Assembly (NCBI GenBank): GCA_037179515.1
Contig: JAXCGZ010000118.1
Location: 1 to 64,000, forward strand
DNA length: 64,000 nucleotides
Source of the DNA: Halocaridina rubra
Lineage: Eukaryota > Arthropoda > Malacostraca > Decapoda > Atyidae
Reading direction: 5' to 3'
The position numbers and the translations under genes are program-made. Below are positions 1 through 33,179 of this stretch, one piece after another. The notes under the pieces were generated by a model, which worked only from the letters and a program-made list of their open reading frames with translations, did no database searches and was not told the DNA's origin. The stretch's first letter is position 1, and every line of letters starts with the position of its first letter.

Positions 1-848
<848 letters not shown>

Positions 849-857
849 CTCTAGTCA

Positions 858-1061
858 GATTCGGTTTTACATCACGAACTCCCTTTTTTACTAAGGGCTA
901 GGACGGGTTCCCTTCTTGTGAAGTATTTGTTTTGCCAGACGTAATTGTTACCCTGCGAGCTATGCCCTTACTAACCTCAGTCCCACGATGGGGCGCGAAC
1001 CCTCGACCTGCCACCTCAGAGTTGCAGACACTACCATTTTGCCACGGAGACTAATAGAGAG
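858..1061 (-). mobile_element. tRNA-derived SINE, copy 1
   Basis: On the minus strand it has a tRNA-like head followed by a body of about 130 bp that ends in a conserved GTAAAACCG motif. The same unit occurs at 5557-5754, 27596-27795 and 53301-53479. It is flanked by an exact 13-bp target-site duplication, gtacctctagtca, at 845-857 and 1062-1074. The A-box region has diverged from copy 3, so this copy is probably inactive. It sits at the terminus of the Tigger element that runs rightwards from here. Confidence 0.88.
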
Positions 1062-3315
1062 GTACCTCTAGTCACGAATTTAATATATCTCTTAACCCCA
1101 TTCATGAGTCAAAATGTTTGTAATTGGAAAATTTATTTTTTATTGAAATTATTGTAAAACAAATTATTCCGTTCCCCAGCCCCAGAAATATACCTTTTTA
1201 ATATTTATTATGGGTATATATGACAAAAATGTATAATGGAATGAAAAATAACCATAATTCTACAAAAATACAGTAAAGTATTCTAATGTACTAAAATAAA
1301 ACATGGTGATTTCCTTTGTGGTTGATAGTTGTTAGTACATGTGGCTGGTGGTGGAGGAGGACTACTCCTTTGAAGAAGATTCCCCTTCCATAAAAACATC
1401 GGGCAACTATGCAGGTATATTAGGTATTTTCTCTCTACATGTACACTATATTCTCTTTTGCAAGGTGGTTCTCTGGCTGGTACTGGCACATGAAGACGAT
1501 CCAGAGAAATCTGTCATTTTCATTTTTGATAAATTTTTCGGAAATGTTCACTGCTCTGTTGCTTAGTTTTGTTTGGGAGATGACTCTCAATGAAAGCCTG
1601 CACATCACTCCACTTACTAAAAATTTCTATCAACTCATCACTTGAAACCTTTACCCTCTCATCCTCCTCCTCTAGTTATTGTTCCTCTTGGAAAGTCTTC
1701 ACCTGTTCATTTTGCAACTCGATCAATTCTTCAGGAGTGAGTTCTTGTTTGTGGTCCTCAACCAGCTCCTCTACATCTTCTTTGTTGACCTCCAAGCCCA
1801 AACTTTTGCCTGTGGCCAACAGCTCGTTCACAATAATGACAGCTGTCTCCTCTTTGAAACCCTCGAAGTCTCTATCAGCCACACAACCTAGCCAAAGTTT
1901 CCTCCAGGCGGACTGTAACGAGCGGTAAGAGACCTCCTTCCATGCTTTGTCAAAGAGGCCTATGCAGTGGAGGATATTAAAGAGGTTCTTTCCAGAATTT
2001 ACGAAGGGTCAAATCCGTCTCGTTGGTGACCTGGACACATCTGGAAAAAAGACCCTTCATATACAGTTTCTTAAAATTAGAAATAATTTGCTGATCCATG
2101 CGCTGGGGGAGAGGAGTGGTGTTTGGAGGCAGAAAGTTGACTTTTATCCAAACCTGGAGGATGGGCAGGAGTGTTGTCCATGACCAAAAGACACTTAAGA
2201 ACCAAATCTTTTTCCTCCAGATAATTCTTGACAGCCGGTGCAAAAACTTCAGTCAACCACTCTATGAAAAGGATAAGTGTTACCCAAGCCTTGTTATTCG
2301 ACCTCCACATAACCATTAGTCTAGCCCTCAACACATTATTGTGCTTAAAAATGCACGGATATTCAGAGTGGTAGACTAAAAGAGGCTTAATCTTGCAATC
2401 CCCACTTGCATTAGCACACAATAAAAGTGTAGGGCCAGTCCTTCATTGGTTTGTGGCCAGGCAGTGACTTCTCCTCTTGGGTAATGCAGGCCTATTTAGG
2501 CATTTTTTCCAAAACAGTCGTTTCATCACATTTAAATACGATACATAACCTTCACTTTCGATAAATTTAGCGAATTCTACCACATAGGCATCCACTGCCT
2601 TTTGGTCTAAACTGGCTACCTCTCCATGCCTAACAACACTATGAATTCCAGTTCGTTAACGAAATTTTTCAAATTAGCCTCTACTTGCTTTAAATTAGTC
2701 AGTTTTAGTGCCACTAGCACTTGGAGTGTTCGTTACAAGATCATGGTGTAACTGTAGAGCCTTCGCACATATTTTAGTCTAGATAACACTATCTCCAGCA
2801 AGCTCTTTTTCATTTAACCAAATCAACAATAAAATTTCTACCTCTTCCATTACTGAATACCTATGCTTCATTAAAATAGTCACTCCTTTAGTCACACTGG
2901 CCGCCTTTATGGCCTCTTTATTCTTTAATATAGTACAATATTCGATTTCGCCTTGTCATAGTGTGTGGAGAGTTCAGAAACACGAGCACTGTTCTCATGT
3001 TTCGCTGTTATTTCTTTTTCCATTTCCACAGTAATATGTCTAGGCCTTTTAACACCACTATCACTATAACTTTCACTTTCTTAGGAACCACAATGAGGGC
3101 AAATTTAAAGTTAAAAAAAAAAATAATAGTAATCTGGAAATCTACACCAAAAGAACAAAGGGTGATCTGCACAGTGCAGGCACCAATGCAGAACTGAGAG
3201 CAAACACTCGGTCCCCCGGGCAGATGTGCGTTCGTACCCCGAGGATTGTTAAAAAATGATGTTCATAGGTCATTTTGTTCGTGGTTGGGGGCATTCGTAG
3301 GTGGAGGTTCAATTG
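1062..3315 (-). mobile_element. Tigger/pogo-like DNA transposon, decayed
   Basis: Transposase remnants fill 1362-3093. The outer ends look like degraded inverted repeats: an ACCTC...ACGAAT motif pair occurs near 1064-1080 on the plus strand and near 3290-3310 on the minus strand. The right end finishes at a TA (3316-3317), as expected for a Tc1/mariner/pogo TA duplication. The left end is obscured by the SINE and the (GA)n array. The element lies downstream of the last visible exon of the Shisa-like gene. Confidence 0.7.
1362..3093 (-). pseudogene. Tigger-type (DDE_1, jerky-related) transposase pseudogene
   Basis: Read on the minus strand in several frames, the order is as follows. An N-terminal psq/CENPB-like HTH region (about 2600-3090) includes ILKNKEAIKAASV. 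The catalytic region starts with a CDET motif near 2540, then ITQEEKSLPGHKPMKDW and CANASGDCKIKPLLVYH (about 2370-2420). It continues with LLVMDNTPAHPPGL (about 2150) and FLPPNTTPL...MDQQIISNFKKLY (about 2060-2130). The C-terminal RDFEGFKEE and EDVEELVEDH acidic part is at 1750-1870, and the end is at a stop near 1362. At least four frameshifts and several stops break it. This is a typical domesticable DNA-transposon family, but here it is dead. Confidence 0.88.
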
Positions 3316-3352
3316 TATGTGGCATTTTTATATTTCTTACTATTATTATTAC

Positions 3353-3358
3353 TATCAA

Positions 3359-3394
<36 letters not shown>

Positions 3395-3503
3395 TGAGAC
3401 ACAAATCACATGTAGCCTAAAGCATTTTGCATTTCTCTCTCTCTCATATATATTATTATTATCAATATTTATATTATTATTATTATTATTATTATTATTC
3501 TGT
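3353..3503. repeat. (TTA)n microsatellites
   Basis: Two TTA arrays (about 3355-3393 and 3455-3500) are separated by about 60 bp containing a short CTCTCT run. The open frames here read poly-Ile or poly-Asn and are not genes. Confidence 0.85.
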
Positions 3504-4204
3504 GATGCACTAAGCTGATGGTAGCCGAAAAAGCTCTTCATCTCTCCCTCTTTGAGCAGTGGCCCTTGTCCAGTGGTGCCATAACTAATACTAAACCTGC
3601 TGCTCCATTTGTCCATTAAATCTAATCGTCAATTGAAACGAGGGTTGAGTGGTTTTTTACTGGATATAGGAAAATTTCTACAGCAGTGTTGTTTGAATGT
3701 TCTAAATGTAACTAACTGTATAGAACTATTCCCCTCAAGCTCTTTTATATATCTAGAAATACAGTTTCAATATTCTGAGAGGCTGTATTGAATATACTAA
3801 CAATCATAAACATAAGTAATCTCAAGATGAAACAGTTCATACATAAAAACAAGACATTTTAGACTATACACGGCCTCCATTTTTCTATTGAATATGACAC
3901 CATCTCCCTTAAAATCTAGCAACACTTGTTGCTACAGAAATTATGCAGAAGAGCTTCATATCTCATAAACCACCTCTATTAAAAAATGCTGGTAAAACTA
4001 TTACTAATAAAAAATAAAAAATAAAGTAACTTTTTTTTATCAACATCACTTACAAATTAGCTAGAGATGCAATTTTACCCTTAATGCATTTGCCACAACT
4101 ATAATAACGATAAAAATATTGCATAAAGTTCAAATAAAACTATCTTTCTAACAGCTCTCTAAGGACAAGCATAAAGACTAAATAAGATAAGCATATATAC
4201 ATAC
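3504..4204. other. 3' flank or intron of the Shisa-like gene
   Basis: AT-rich, no exon recognised. The donor at 4204-4203 implies that another exon lies further left. I find no convincing acceptor with a coding continuation here, so it may lie beyond the Tigger element or off the window. Confidence 0.4.
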
Positions 4205-25905
<21,701 letters not shown>

Positions 25906-26024
25906 AATTTTAACACGTCAATAAACAAACAGCTAGAATATAGAAACAGCTTTGGAACACGCGACGGTATATTCCCACTTCTACTCCTACACCCACACTA
26001 ACACAAAATTGAAGCTGTAAATGT

Positions 26025-26031
26025 TTTTATA
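26025..26031 (-). promoter_or_regulatory. TATA box of the Shisa-like gene
   Basis: GGGTATAAAAAC on the minus strand, about 120 bp upstream of the ATG at 25905. A start about 30 bp downstream, near 25998, would give a 5' leader of about 95 nt. Spacing and orientation fit; no transcript evidence. Confidence 0.55.
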
Positions 26032-26082
26032 CCCTACGAAATATAGCGAAATTTAGCGGGAATTTCAAATAAATTTCACTAC

Positions 26083-26084
<2 letters not shown>

Positions 26085-26147
<63 letters not shown>

Positions 26148-26152
26148 TAATA
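26085..26152. repeat. (AAT)n microsatellite
   Basis: About 60 bp of AAT repeat ending with one GAT variant. It lies just upstream of the TATA box of the Shisa-like gene. Confidence 0.9.
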
Positions 26153-26249
26153 CCTCACTCTAATTTATAGCTTGTCGAAGAGAACATTAAAGGGTTAGAG
26201 AAGCAGGAGAACAATCGCATCATCCCTATTTAATTCCGCATGACATTTA

Positions 26250-26477
26250 GGCTCGATCTTAATCAGTGTAAACCTAGGATACCATATTGTTAGTAAGGTA
26301 GAAACACACAAATGGATTTCATAAACGCATATAACGCAGTTCTGTGTATGGCTAGGATCCCGTACGATATCCTAGCCATACACAGAACCGCATCAGATGC
26401 GTTTATGAAATCCATTTATGTGTCTAGCTAATTAACAATATGGTATCCTAGGTTTACACTGATTAAGAAATCGGACC
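26250..26477. mobile_element. palindromic MITE with TTA duplication (family B, copy 1)
   Basis: Nearly the whole 228 bp folds back on itself. The left arm starts GGCTCGATCTTAATCAGTG and the right arm ends with its inverse, and both carry GTGTAAACCTAGGATACCAT. It is flanked by TTA at 26247-26249 and 26478-26480. A 3-bp TTA duplication and GG...CC ends suit a PIF/Harbinger-type non-autonomous element. A shorter relative is at 62873-63024. Confidence 0.78.
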
Positions 26478-26577
26478 TTAATCGAACGGGTTAGGCTGAA
26501 CACGATAATGAAGCCCTGGTACCTCCCTTCTTCAATTTTGTCAACCCTGCTGACTTAAGCGAAATATGGAATCATGG

Positions 26578-26579
<2 letters not shown>

Positions 26580-26626
<47 letters not shown>
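26580..26626. repeat. (AAT)n microsatellite
   Basis: About 45 bp of AAT repeat. With the array at 26085 it brackets the palindromic MITE. Confidence 0.88.
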
Positions 26627-26627
<1 letters not shown>

Positions 26628-26936
26628 GATGATTATGTTAGCAAAACTGAAGGGAACACACTAAGGCCGACAGCATTACGCGTATTTTTCTCCAGCTGAT
26701 CCAGTCAATCTTTAAAGCCACGAGAACTTCTCTCTACGAACAAATATGTATTAGTTTCAAAATAAAATCACGGAATAGTGATGTATAATCAAGATAAAGC
26801 ACTGTCTTCAAATTTGGGTATTTCTTATAACTAAGCGAAATTATTAAACACGAAAACTAGTTATTTAGGAAATTAATTCTGCAACTCTTGTGACCAACAT
26901 TAAAAGATTTTCCTGAGAATTAAATATATGTTGCTT

Positions 26937-27595
<659 letters not shown>

Positions 27596-27596
<1 letters not shown>

Positions 27597-27795
27597 AGAT
27601 GTAGTCGCCGTGGCTCAGTCGGTAGCGTCTCCGACTCTGAGGCGTCAGGTCGAGGATTCGCGCCCCGCCACGGTCTGAGGTTAGCAAAGGCATGCACTCA
27701 GCGTAAGGATTACATCTGCCAAAACAAGTCCTTCGCAAGAAGGCAACCGTCCTAGCCCTTGGTTGATAAGGGAGTCCGTGACGTAAAACCGGAAC
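27596..27795 (+). mobile_element. tRNA-derived SINE, copy 3 (best preserved)
   Basis: The tRNA-like domain at 27608-27673 keeps a perfect 7-bp acceptor stem (CCGTGGC at 27608 with GCCACGG at 27667) and a Pol III A box TGGCTCAGTCGG at 27611-27622. The B box lies in the T-arm (ATTCGCGCCCC). The body runs to GTAAAACCGGAAC. A 15-bp target duplication tatatatatgagaga lies at 27581-27595 and 27796-27810, so it landed at the edge of the (TA)n array. Confidence 0.9.
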
Positions 27796-27810
27796 TATAT
27801 ATATGAGAGA

Positions 27811-28241
27811 GAGATAAGTTTATAAAATATAGAATCTGAGAAAGCAAGCCAGCTCGTCTCAGAACTTGAAGCCAAAGCCAGCAAAAATCGAAAAAAAAAG
27901 TTATATACACTGACCCCATATAAATATGAAGAAGGACAAGAAAACTCATACAAACAAATATTCTTAAGACTGGTATAGGAAATGAAGCAGACATGCATGA
28001 ATCAACACCGTCACGCAAGTGTGTAAGAGCAGCCTTAGCCTTAATAGATGAGAGTCAAAAATCGTTCGTGATTCATACTTGGACATTAAGGTCACATCTA
28101 TAAATAGATAAGTGTATACGCCAGTAGTCTTTTGTCTCATCCCCAGTCATTCTTGTAGTTACACTACTAAAAAATAAATTTTTAACAGAAAGAGAGTAAA
28201 TGCCTACAATGCAACGCCAGATATGACAAAGTTTCTTCCTC

Positions 28242-28287
<46 letters not shown>

Positions 28288-28623
28288 ATAATAATAATAA
28301 TAATAATAGGAATAAAACTTTTACTATAAACTGAAGTAAAAGAAGAAGAAAATATCAATTGTTAAGTAATTCTGTTTAGAGAATGTTACAGATATTATTT
28401 TATTTCTAAAATATTTTTTTTATTTCCAATGCGATTACGAAAGTTTATTCTATAAATTAGTGGAATATTTTACTGTAACGTTTATCAAATAATTTTAAAT
28501 TAATAAATTAAGTAATTAATTTACTTGTTTATTTATTTAGTAGTTTACCTTGTGTTACATTACTTTTACTGTAAAGATGACAAGACTGATATGTGGCAAT
28601 GAATATTCTAATTCATCAGATTA
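27811..28623. other. intergenic sequence upstream of the Shisa-like gene
   Basis: AT-rich. It contains a (GA)n array at 28243-28285 followed at once by (TAA)n at 28286-28307. No gene seen. Confidence 0.5.
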
Positions 28624-28924
28624 AAACAAGCTACTACTACGGATCACCTGAAGAATCTCTCCCCGTACCCACCCAGGGGGGAGATTCTTCAGTTGATCCG
28701 TAGTAGTAGTAGTAGTAGTAGCTTTATTTCGTAATTGAAATTCATCCATCCATATATTCCAAGGTAGTTAAACAGACAGACCTAACCTAACCAAACCTAA
28801 CCTAACACAACCTAACACATCCCTTCAACCCTTCCCATCTGACATGTCACAACACTCCCCCTCTCTAGTTTCTCTCTGAAATTGTTACGCCGGGCACTCT
28901 GGGGGGAGATTCTTCAGTTGATCC
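28624..28924. mobile_element. inverted-repeat element with ends GGATCAACTGAAGAATCTCC-like
   Basis: The arm at 28641-28664 (GGATCACCTGAAGAATCT...) is inverted at 28675-28699, forming a tight hairpin. A third copy, in the same sense as the second, ends at 28924. The hairpin arms extend outwards into CTACTACTAC / GTAGTAGTAG. The span 28641-28924 could be a 284-bp MITE with 24-bp terminal repeats, with an extra internal inverted copy. No clear duplication flanks it. Confidence 0.55.
28781..28825 (-). repeat. degenerate CCTAA (TTAGG) tract
   Basis: CCTAACCTAACCAAACCTAACC and similar words in about 45 bp. TTAGG is the arthropod telomere unit. The tract is short and imperfect, so it may be interstitial telomere-like sequence or just part of a local repeat. 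Confidence 0.5.
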
Positions 28925-29640
28925 ACTAATAATCATCATCATTATCATCATCAGCATCATCATCGTAATCATTATCAAATCCTTCGGCTACTCCCGTCAG
29001 GGATCGCTACGGCAGATCAAGAGTCTCCATATCGCCTTATCCCCTTGCGTCCTTCTCTGTCACACCACCTACCCTCGTGTCCTCACCCATCACATCCATA
29101 AATCTCCTCTTTGGCTTACCTCTCCCCCCTCTGCCTGGCAGCTCCATCCTCAATAGCTTTCTCAATTACATGTCTACTTATAAGTGTATTCTTAGTTTTG
29201 TATAAAAAAAAGACATATGGAAATAAATGTTTGTTTGTTTTGTTTGTTCCTCATCCCTCGGAAGATGCTCAAACCATTTCAGTTTCACCTCGCTCACCAT
29301 GTCCCCTAATTTTTCTACCTGTGCTGTATGTCTACTATACTCATTCTTTACCCTGTTCATCCTCCTCACGCCAAGAGAAAATCGCAGCATCTTCTCAGCC
29401 ACCTTCAGCTCTGCCTCCTGTCTTTTTGTGAGTGAGTGTTTCTAAGCCATACACCATAGAGGGTCTTACTGCCTTCTTGTAAACTTTACCTCTACACTCC
29501 ATCTTGCCTGTACTCTCTTCTTCACCTCTCTATTACATTCTCAGTTCCTTTTGAACAATTAACCCCAAATATATATACTCATCCGCAATTGCCGCCTCTA
29601 CGCCTTGCTACCTCTCCACTCCACTTACAGAATACATCTA
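28925..29640 (-). mobile_element. RTE-like LINE 3' fragment
   Basis: The minus strand reads QGVEAAIADEYIYLGLIVQ, KRVQARWSV, GKVYKKAVRPSMVYGLETL, then LTKRQEAELKVAEKMLRFSL, RRMNRVKNEY and LKWFEHLPRDEE. After an inserted stretch of about 75 bp come RMELPGRGGRGKPKRRFMDV and a (GAT)n-like 3' tail at 28930-28985. This is the C-terminal part of an RTE-type RT, 5'-truncated and frameshifted. Confidence 0.82.
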
Positions 29641-31310
29641 AAAGTCTTGAAATTGCTTCAAAGTATTCCAACAGGGCTGTGAGACAAGATCTCTTGGCAC
29701 GAAAGCCATGCTGATGTACTGCGAAAATATTATTTCTTTCTAAATCCTCAACCATCCTCTTCCTAATAATTTTCTCTAAAAGTTTGCATAAAACAGACGT
29801 CAGGCTGATAGGTCGGTAGCTCAGCGGAAGATCTTTTGTCCCTTTCTTAAAGATTGAAATTATATTGGCACGTTTCCAGTTTGTTGGGAGCATAGAGGAA
29901 TCGATTGATTTTCTTAAAATTATATATATTGATCTGGCAAACGAATTTGGGCATTTCTTAAGCACTTTGGAATCAGTACCACACGGTCCTGCTGCAGAAT
30001 TTTCCTTGAGACCATCTAATAGTCTTTTAATTTCATGAATATCAAATTCTATATTCTATAAACTAATGCCATTAAATATGTAATCAAGCTGAGGTAAATT
30101 ACCCTTAGGTTCTCTAGTAAAAAGACATTGAAATTTTCTATTAAGGGGAGAACGAGTCTCTCTATCCCCATTTGTGTATGTTTCATCATCATTATTAAGG
30201 GTGGTGATTTCTTCTTTTAAGGCAAATTTACTGCGGATGTACCCGTAAAGGGCCTGTGGATTGAATTTAACTTCCTTGACTATATGCTATTCAAATGCCT
30301 TTTTGGTCTCACGTTTAATTTTGTGGCTGCATATCTGGCTTGGTAGTAGGCTTCATCCCGTAGTGTAGTTTTCCTTTTCCGATACCTGTTGCAAGCATTC
30401 TTTTTCTTGTTGATAACTAAAACCACATCTCGAGTAATCCATTTAGATTTGGTATGATGGAAAATGGATTCACTCGCAATAAAATTTTTCCCGTCCAGGC
30501 GTGTGTCCCAGTCAGTAATGGCAAAAAAGCTATCAAGTCCTAGAAAGTCATATATCCAATAGTTCAGTTTGACCAAGTCTAAGGTATCAGGGATAAAAGC
30601 TTCATCTAATACAAAAGAAAAGGAAAGTAGAACAGGATCACTAGCCCCAAGAGGGGAGAGGTATTCAATTTCATCTATTTCATGTTCCGTTTGTGTATAT
30701 ATCTAGTCAAGAGTTGATGGGTCGTGTCTTCCTCATTTTCTTGTGGGCATACGAACATGTTGCTCTAAGAAACAGTCTTGTATACAGCCATAGAAGGTTT
30801 GAGTATCATGTGTTGAGCCAGTAGTTATATTATGGGTTTCCCAATCAATATCACAAAAATTTAAATCACCACAAAGTAGGAATTGGTCACAATTGTACTC
30901 ACAATGACGTTTTATTTGCTCAAAAATATATGGCATTTTTCCCCGATCATAGGAAGGGGGTCTATACATAAAACAAGTCCAAACTAACTTTTTTTTTTCC
31001 AATTATAACAGTACAACCTATACATTTACAGCCATTAATTAAATATTGGTTACTTAACGTTATAGAACTGAGATCTTTCCTCACCAAGATACTGACACCT
31101 CCTCCACCATCTGAAGGGGTTCTGTCTAATCTATACACTTCATAATTATTATACAAAAATACTTCCGAATTAATTATTTCTTTGGACAATTTGGTCTCAG
31201 TTATAAATATAATGTGAGGATCACTATTTTGAACTCTCATTTCAAACTCGCCCACCTTGTTGAGGATACTGTCACAGGTGGTATATACAGTATACACTTA
31301 AGGTTATAAA
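29641..31310 (-). mobile_element. CR1/jockey-like LINE fragment (endonuclease and 5' part of RT)
   Basis: On the minus strand: the endonuclease start TTCDSILNKVGEFEMRVQ with ITETKL and DGGGGVSILVRKDL (31297-30962), then YRPPS and CGDLNFCDIDWE (about 30870-30960). A linker with KSKWITRDVVLVINKKKNAC follows. The RT part has AAGPCGTD, WKRANIISIFKKGTKDLP, SYRPISLTSVLCKLLEKIIR and QHGFRAKRSCLTALLEYFE. It stops at the junction near 29640, before the catalytic YADD box. Several frameshifts; dead. Confidence 0.85.
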
Positions 31311-31358
31311 GATTATCAGCATTCCCGAGATTCATGGATCTTGATGATGATTATTAAG

Positions 31359-31371
31359 TTTGCGATCAAAA

Positions 31372-31450
<79 letters not shown>

Positions 31451-31470
31451 AAATTTGCGATCAAAATATT
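31359..31470. repeat. (ATT)n array bounded by 17-bp direct repeats
   Basis: TTTGCGATCAAAATATT occurs exactly at 31359-31375 and 31454-31470, with about 75 bp of ATT repeat ending in AAA between. The layout is that of a target-site duplication around an element consisting only of tail. Confidence 0.8.
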
Positions 31471-32140
31471 CTTTGTTCATAAAAATGAATGAAAAACTTT
31501 AAAATAAAGGAAATTATAATAATAATTAAAGTGGCAAGTAGTGGAGACAGAAAAGTTAATATAAATGAAGAAATATAAAAGAAAAGAAATATGTTTTACT
31601 GTAAATCTGCAACAACATTGTTACATTGTGCGGTACGTAATTACAAGTCAGAATTACCGTTCCGTCAGTTCAACCGGTCCAGTTCAGGAGGTGTGTATCA
31701 CAATCTCATATTTATTACGATTAAGGCTTTTAATTTTAACGTTCATGTGAGATAAATCTTTAAGACTTAAATGCAGTCTAAAAAAGCTCTTTACACATAC
31801 CGCATTATGCCCAGAGTTAGCGAAATATGGAGTTTGGTAAACTCCATAAAGGGGTGGCTAAGTCAAAGCACGTATTCATTAGCAACTCTCCTTAATTCTT
31901 CCTCATACTCCTTGGGAATAAAGGGTTAAGGGACTTGTTTTTATTTTAACTAACTTAAATTGTAATTATGGTATTATTGAACTGCTATAGCCATACAGGT
32001 GTAGGTTTACTTCATAGTAACCCACTGCCCAACCTAACTTCTTTAAGCTGAAAATAGCATATGGTATAATTTAGACTGAACACCCGTTACACCAAGCAAA
32101 GTTATTGGATGTTGGCATTTGTCTATTCTGGTGGTGTTGA
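31471..32140. other. intergenic upstream of DPP3
   Basis: TCCGTCAGTTCAACCGGTCC at 31661-31680 contains an arthropod-type TCAGT initiator. It could be a start site for the DPP3 5' leader, which must be spliced, but the distance is large and this is only a guess. Nothing else seen. Confidence 0.25.
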
Positions 32141-32310
32141 CTTATTTGTGTTCTATGGAAAACTGTCGTTTCTCCTTTCGTCCTCCATTAAAAAATGGTA
32201 AATTTTTAAAAGAGGGGATTATTTTCTTATTTGTGTTCTATGGAAAACTGTCGTTTCTCTCGTCCTCCATTAAAAAAATGGTAAATTTTTAAAAGGGGAT
32301 TATTTTCTTA
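32141..32310. repeat. two-copy 85-bp tandem duplication
   Basis: The unit starting CTTATTTGTGTTCTATGGAA at 32141 repeats at 32226 with only a few short indels in the second copy. Non-coding. Confidence 0.85.
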
Positions 32311-32722
32311 CAATAAAGCCGCATTCTTTTGACAGTTTAAGTTGTAAATTAAACCAATCAGAACTCGATTTTTGGTGCGTCCTAACCTAACCCAATCTAT
32401 CCTTTTGGAACGCGTCTGGCCTAATCGGGGGCTTCTCCCCCGGATCCCCTTAGGGTTATATTTTCCCTAACCGGGGGGCGTAGTCCATCCGGACCCCCCC
32501 CCCTTATGGGAACATAATCATTGTTTTTTGCGCCAGAAATGGAGTTCAGATTCGTTTATTTCACAACCAAAACTTATCAGAAAAATACGGTTTTATTATT
32601 ATAAGAGAATAATCCCCTCTTCTATTTTTATTCTTAGAAGTAATCGTGATCTTAACATTTTGGTGGTTAGGATTAGTTTTGTGCACCACTACTTGTATCT
32701 TACATATACTCTTCAAAGAGTA
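32311..32722. other. G/C-rich patch upstream of DPP3
   Basis: 32380-32515 carries TCCTAACCTAACCCAAT, then CGGGGGCTTCTCCCCCGG (perfect hairpin) and a run of C at 32497-32508. The composition contrasts sharply with the AT-rich surroundings. A related G-rich style recurs at 62155-62340. Probably a repeat rather than a CpG island, but not proven. Confidence 0.35.
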
Positions 32723-33085
32723 AATATATGGCATTTATGGCTAAAGCTCATGTCACCCACTCCTGGATAAATGTTATTTTGGTAAAAATCACGCAAATAT
32801 ATATGAGGTTTATTACTGAAATAAGCAAAACCCTAGAGGGGACGTTGTTTACCTGAGAAACGAGACTGACACTGCCAAGTCTCAGGTCAGCCACGCTGCT
32901 GTATAAACGCCCAGGTTTAACCTATTAAGGTAACTCTCTAACCTCTCAGGTAAACATTGGCCCCTCTCAGGTATAGCATATTTTAATAAGTAACCGTACT
33001 TTATTTGCTTTATTTTTTACCAAAGTAACAGTTTTTCCAGGAGTGGGTGATGTGAACTTTAGGTATAAATGTCAAAGAAGTACTA
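32723..33085. mobile_element. inverted-repeat element, about 360 bp
   Basis: The left arm at 32723-32790 (GGCATTTATGGCTAAAGCTC, ACCCACTCCTGG, TTTTGGTAAAAA) is matched by an inverted right arm at 33010-33085 at roughly 80 percent identity over about 65 bp. The interior is non-coding. It is probably a non-autonomous DNA transposon; the exact ends and target duplication are not resolved. Confidence 0.65.
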
Positions 33086-33179
33086 TGTGATAAGATATAA
33101 ATGCCAGTTATGTAGGGGTGCTTAAAATGAATTTTATCCCATTTGGTTTAAAGTCTGATATGCCATTTCGTATCATATT

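Noticed and set aside
1339..1566. Plus-strand frames over 1339-2319
   Set aside because: Shadows of the transposase pseudogene on the other strand.
3263..3616. 117-codon minus-strand frame as the missing last Shisa-like exon
   Set aside because: Mostly poly-Asn/Ile from a TTA repeat and the end of the Tigger element. The part before it (SISYGTTGQGPLLKEG) looks like a dispersed repeat, and no matching acceptor phase was found.
27604..27676. Functional tRNA gene
   Set aside because: The tRNA-like fold belongs to a SINE: a conserved non-tRNA body follows, target duplications flank it, and the anticodon and T arms are imperfect.
28781..28825. True telomere
   Set aside because: CCTAA words are few and imperfect and lie between single-copy genes and transposons.
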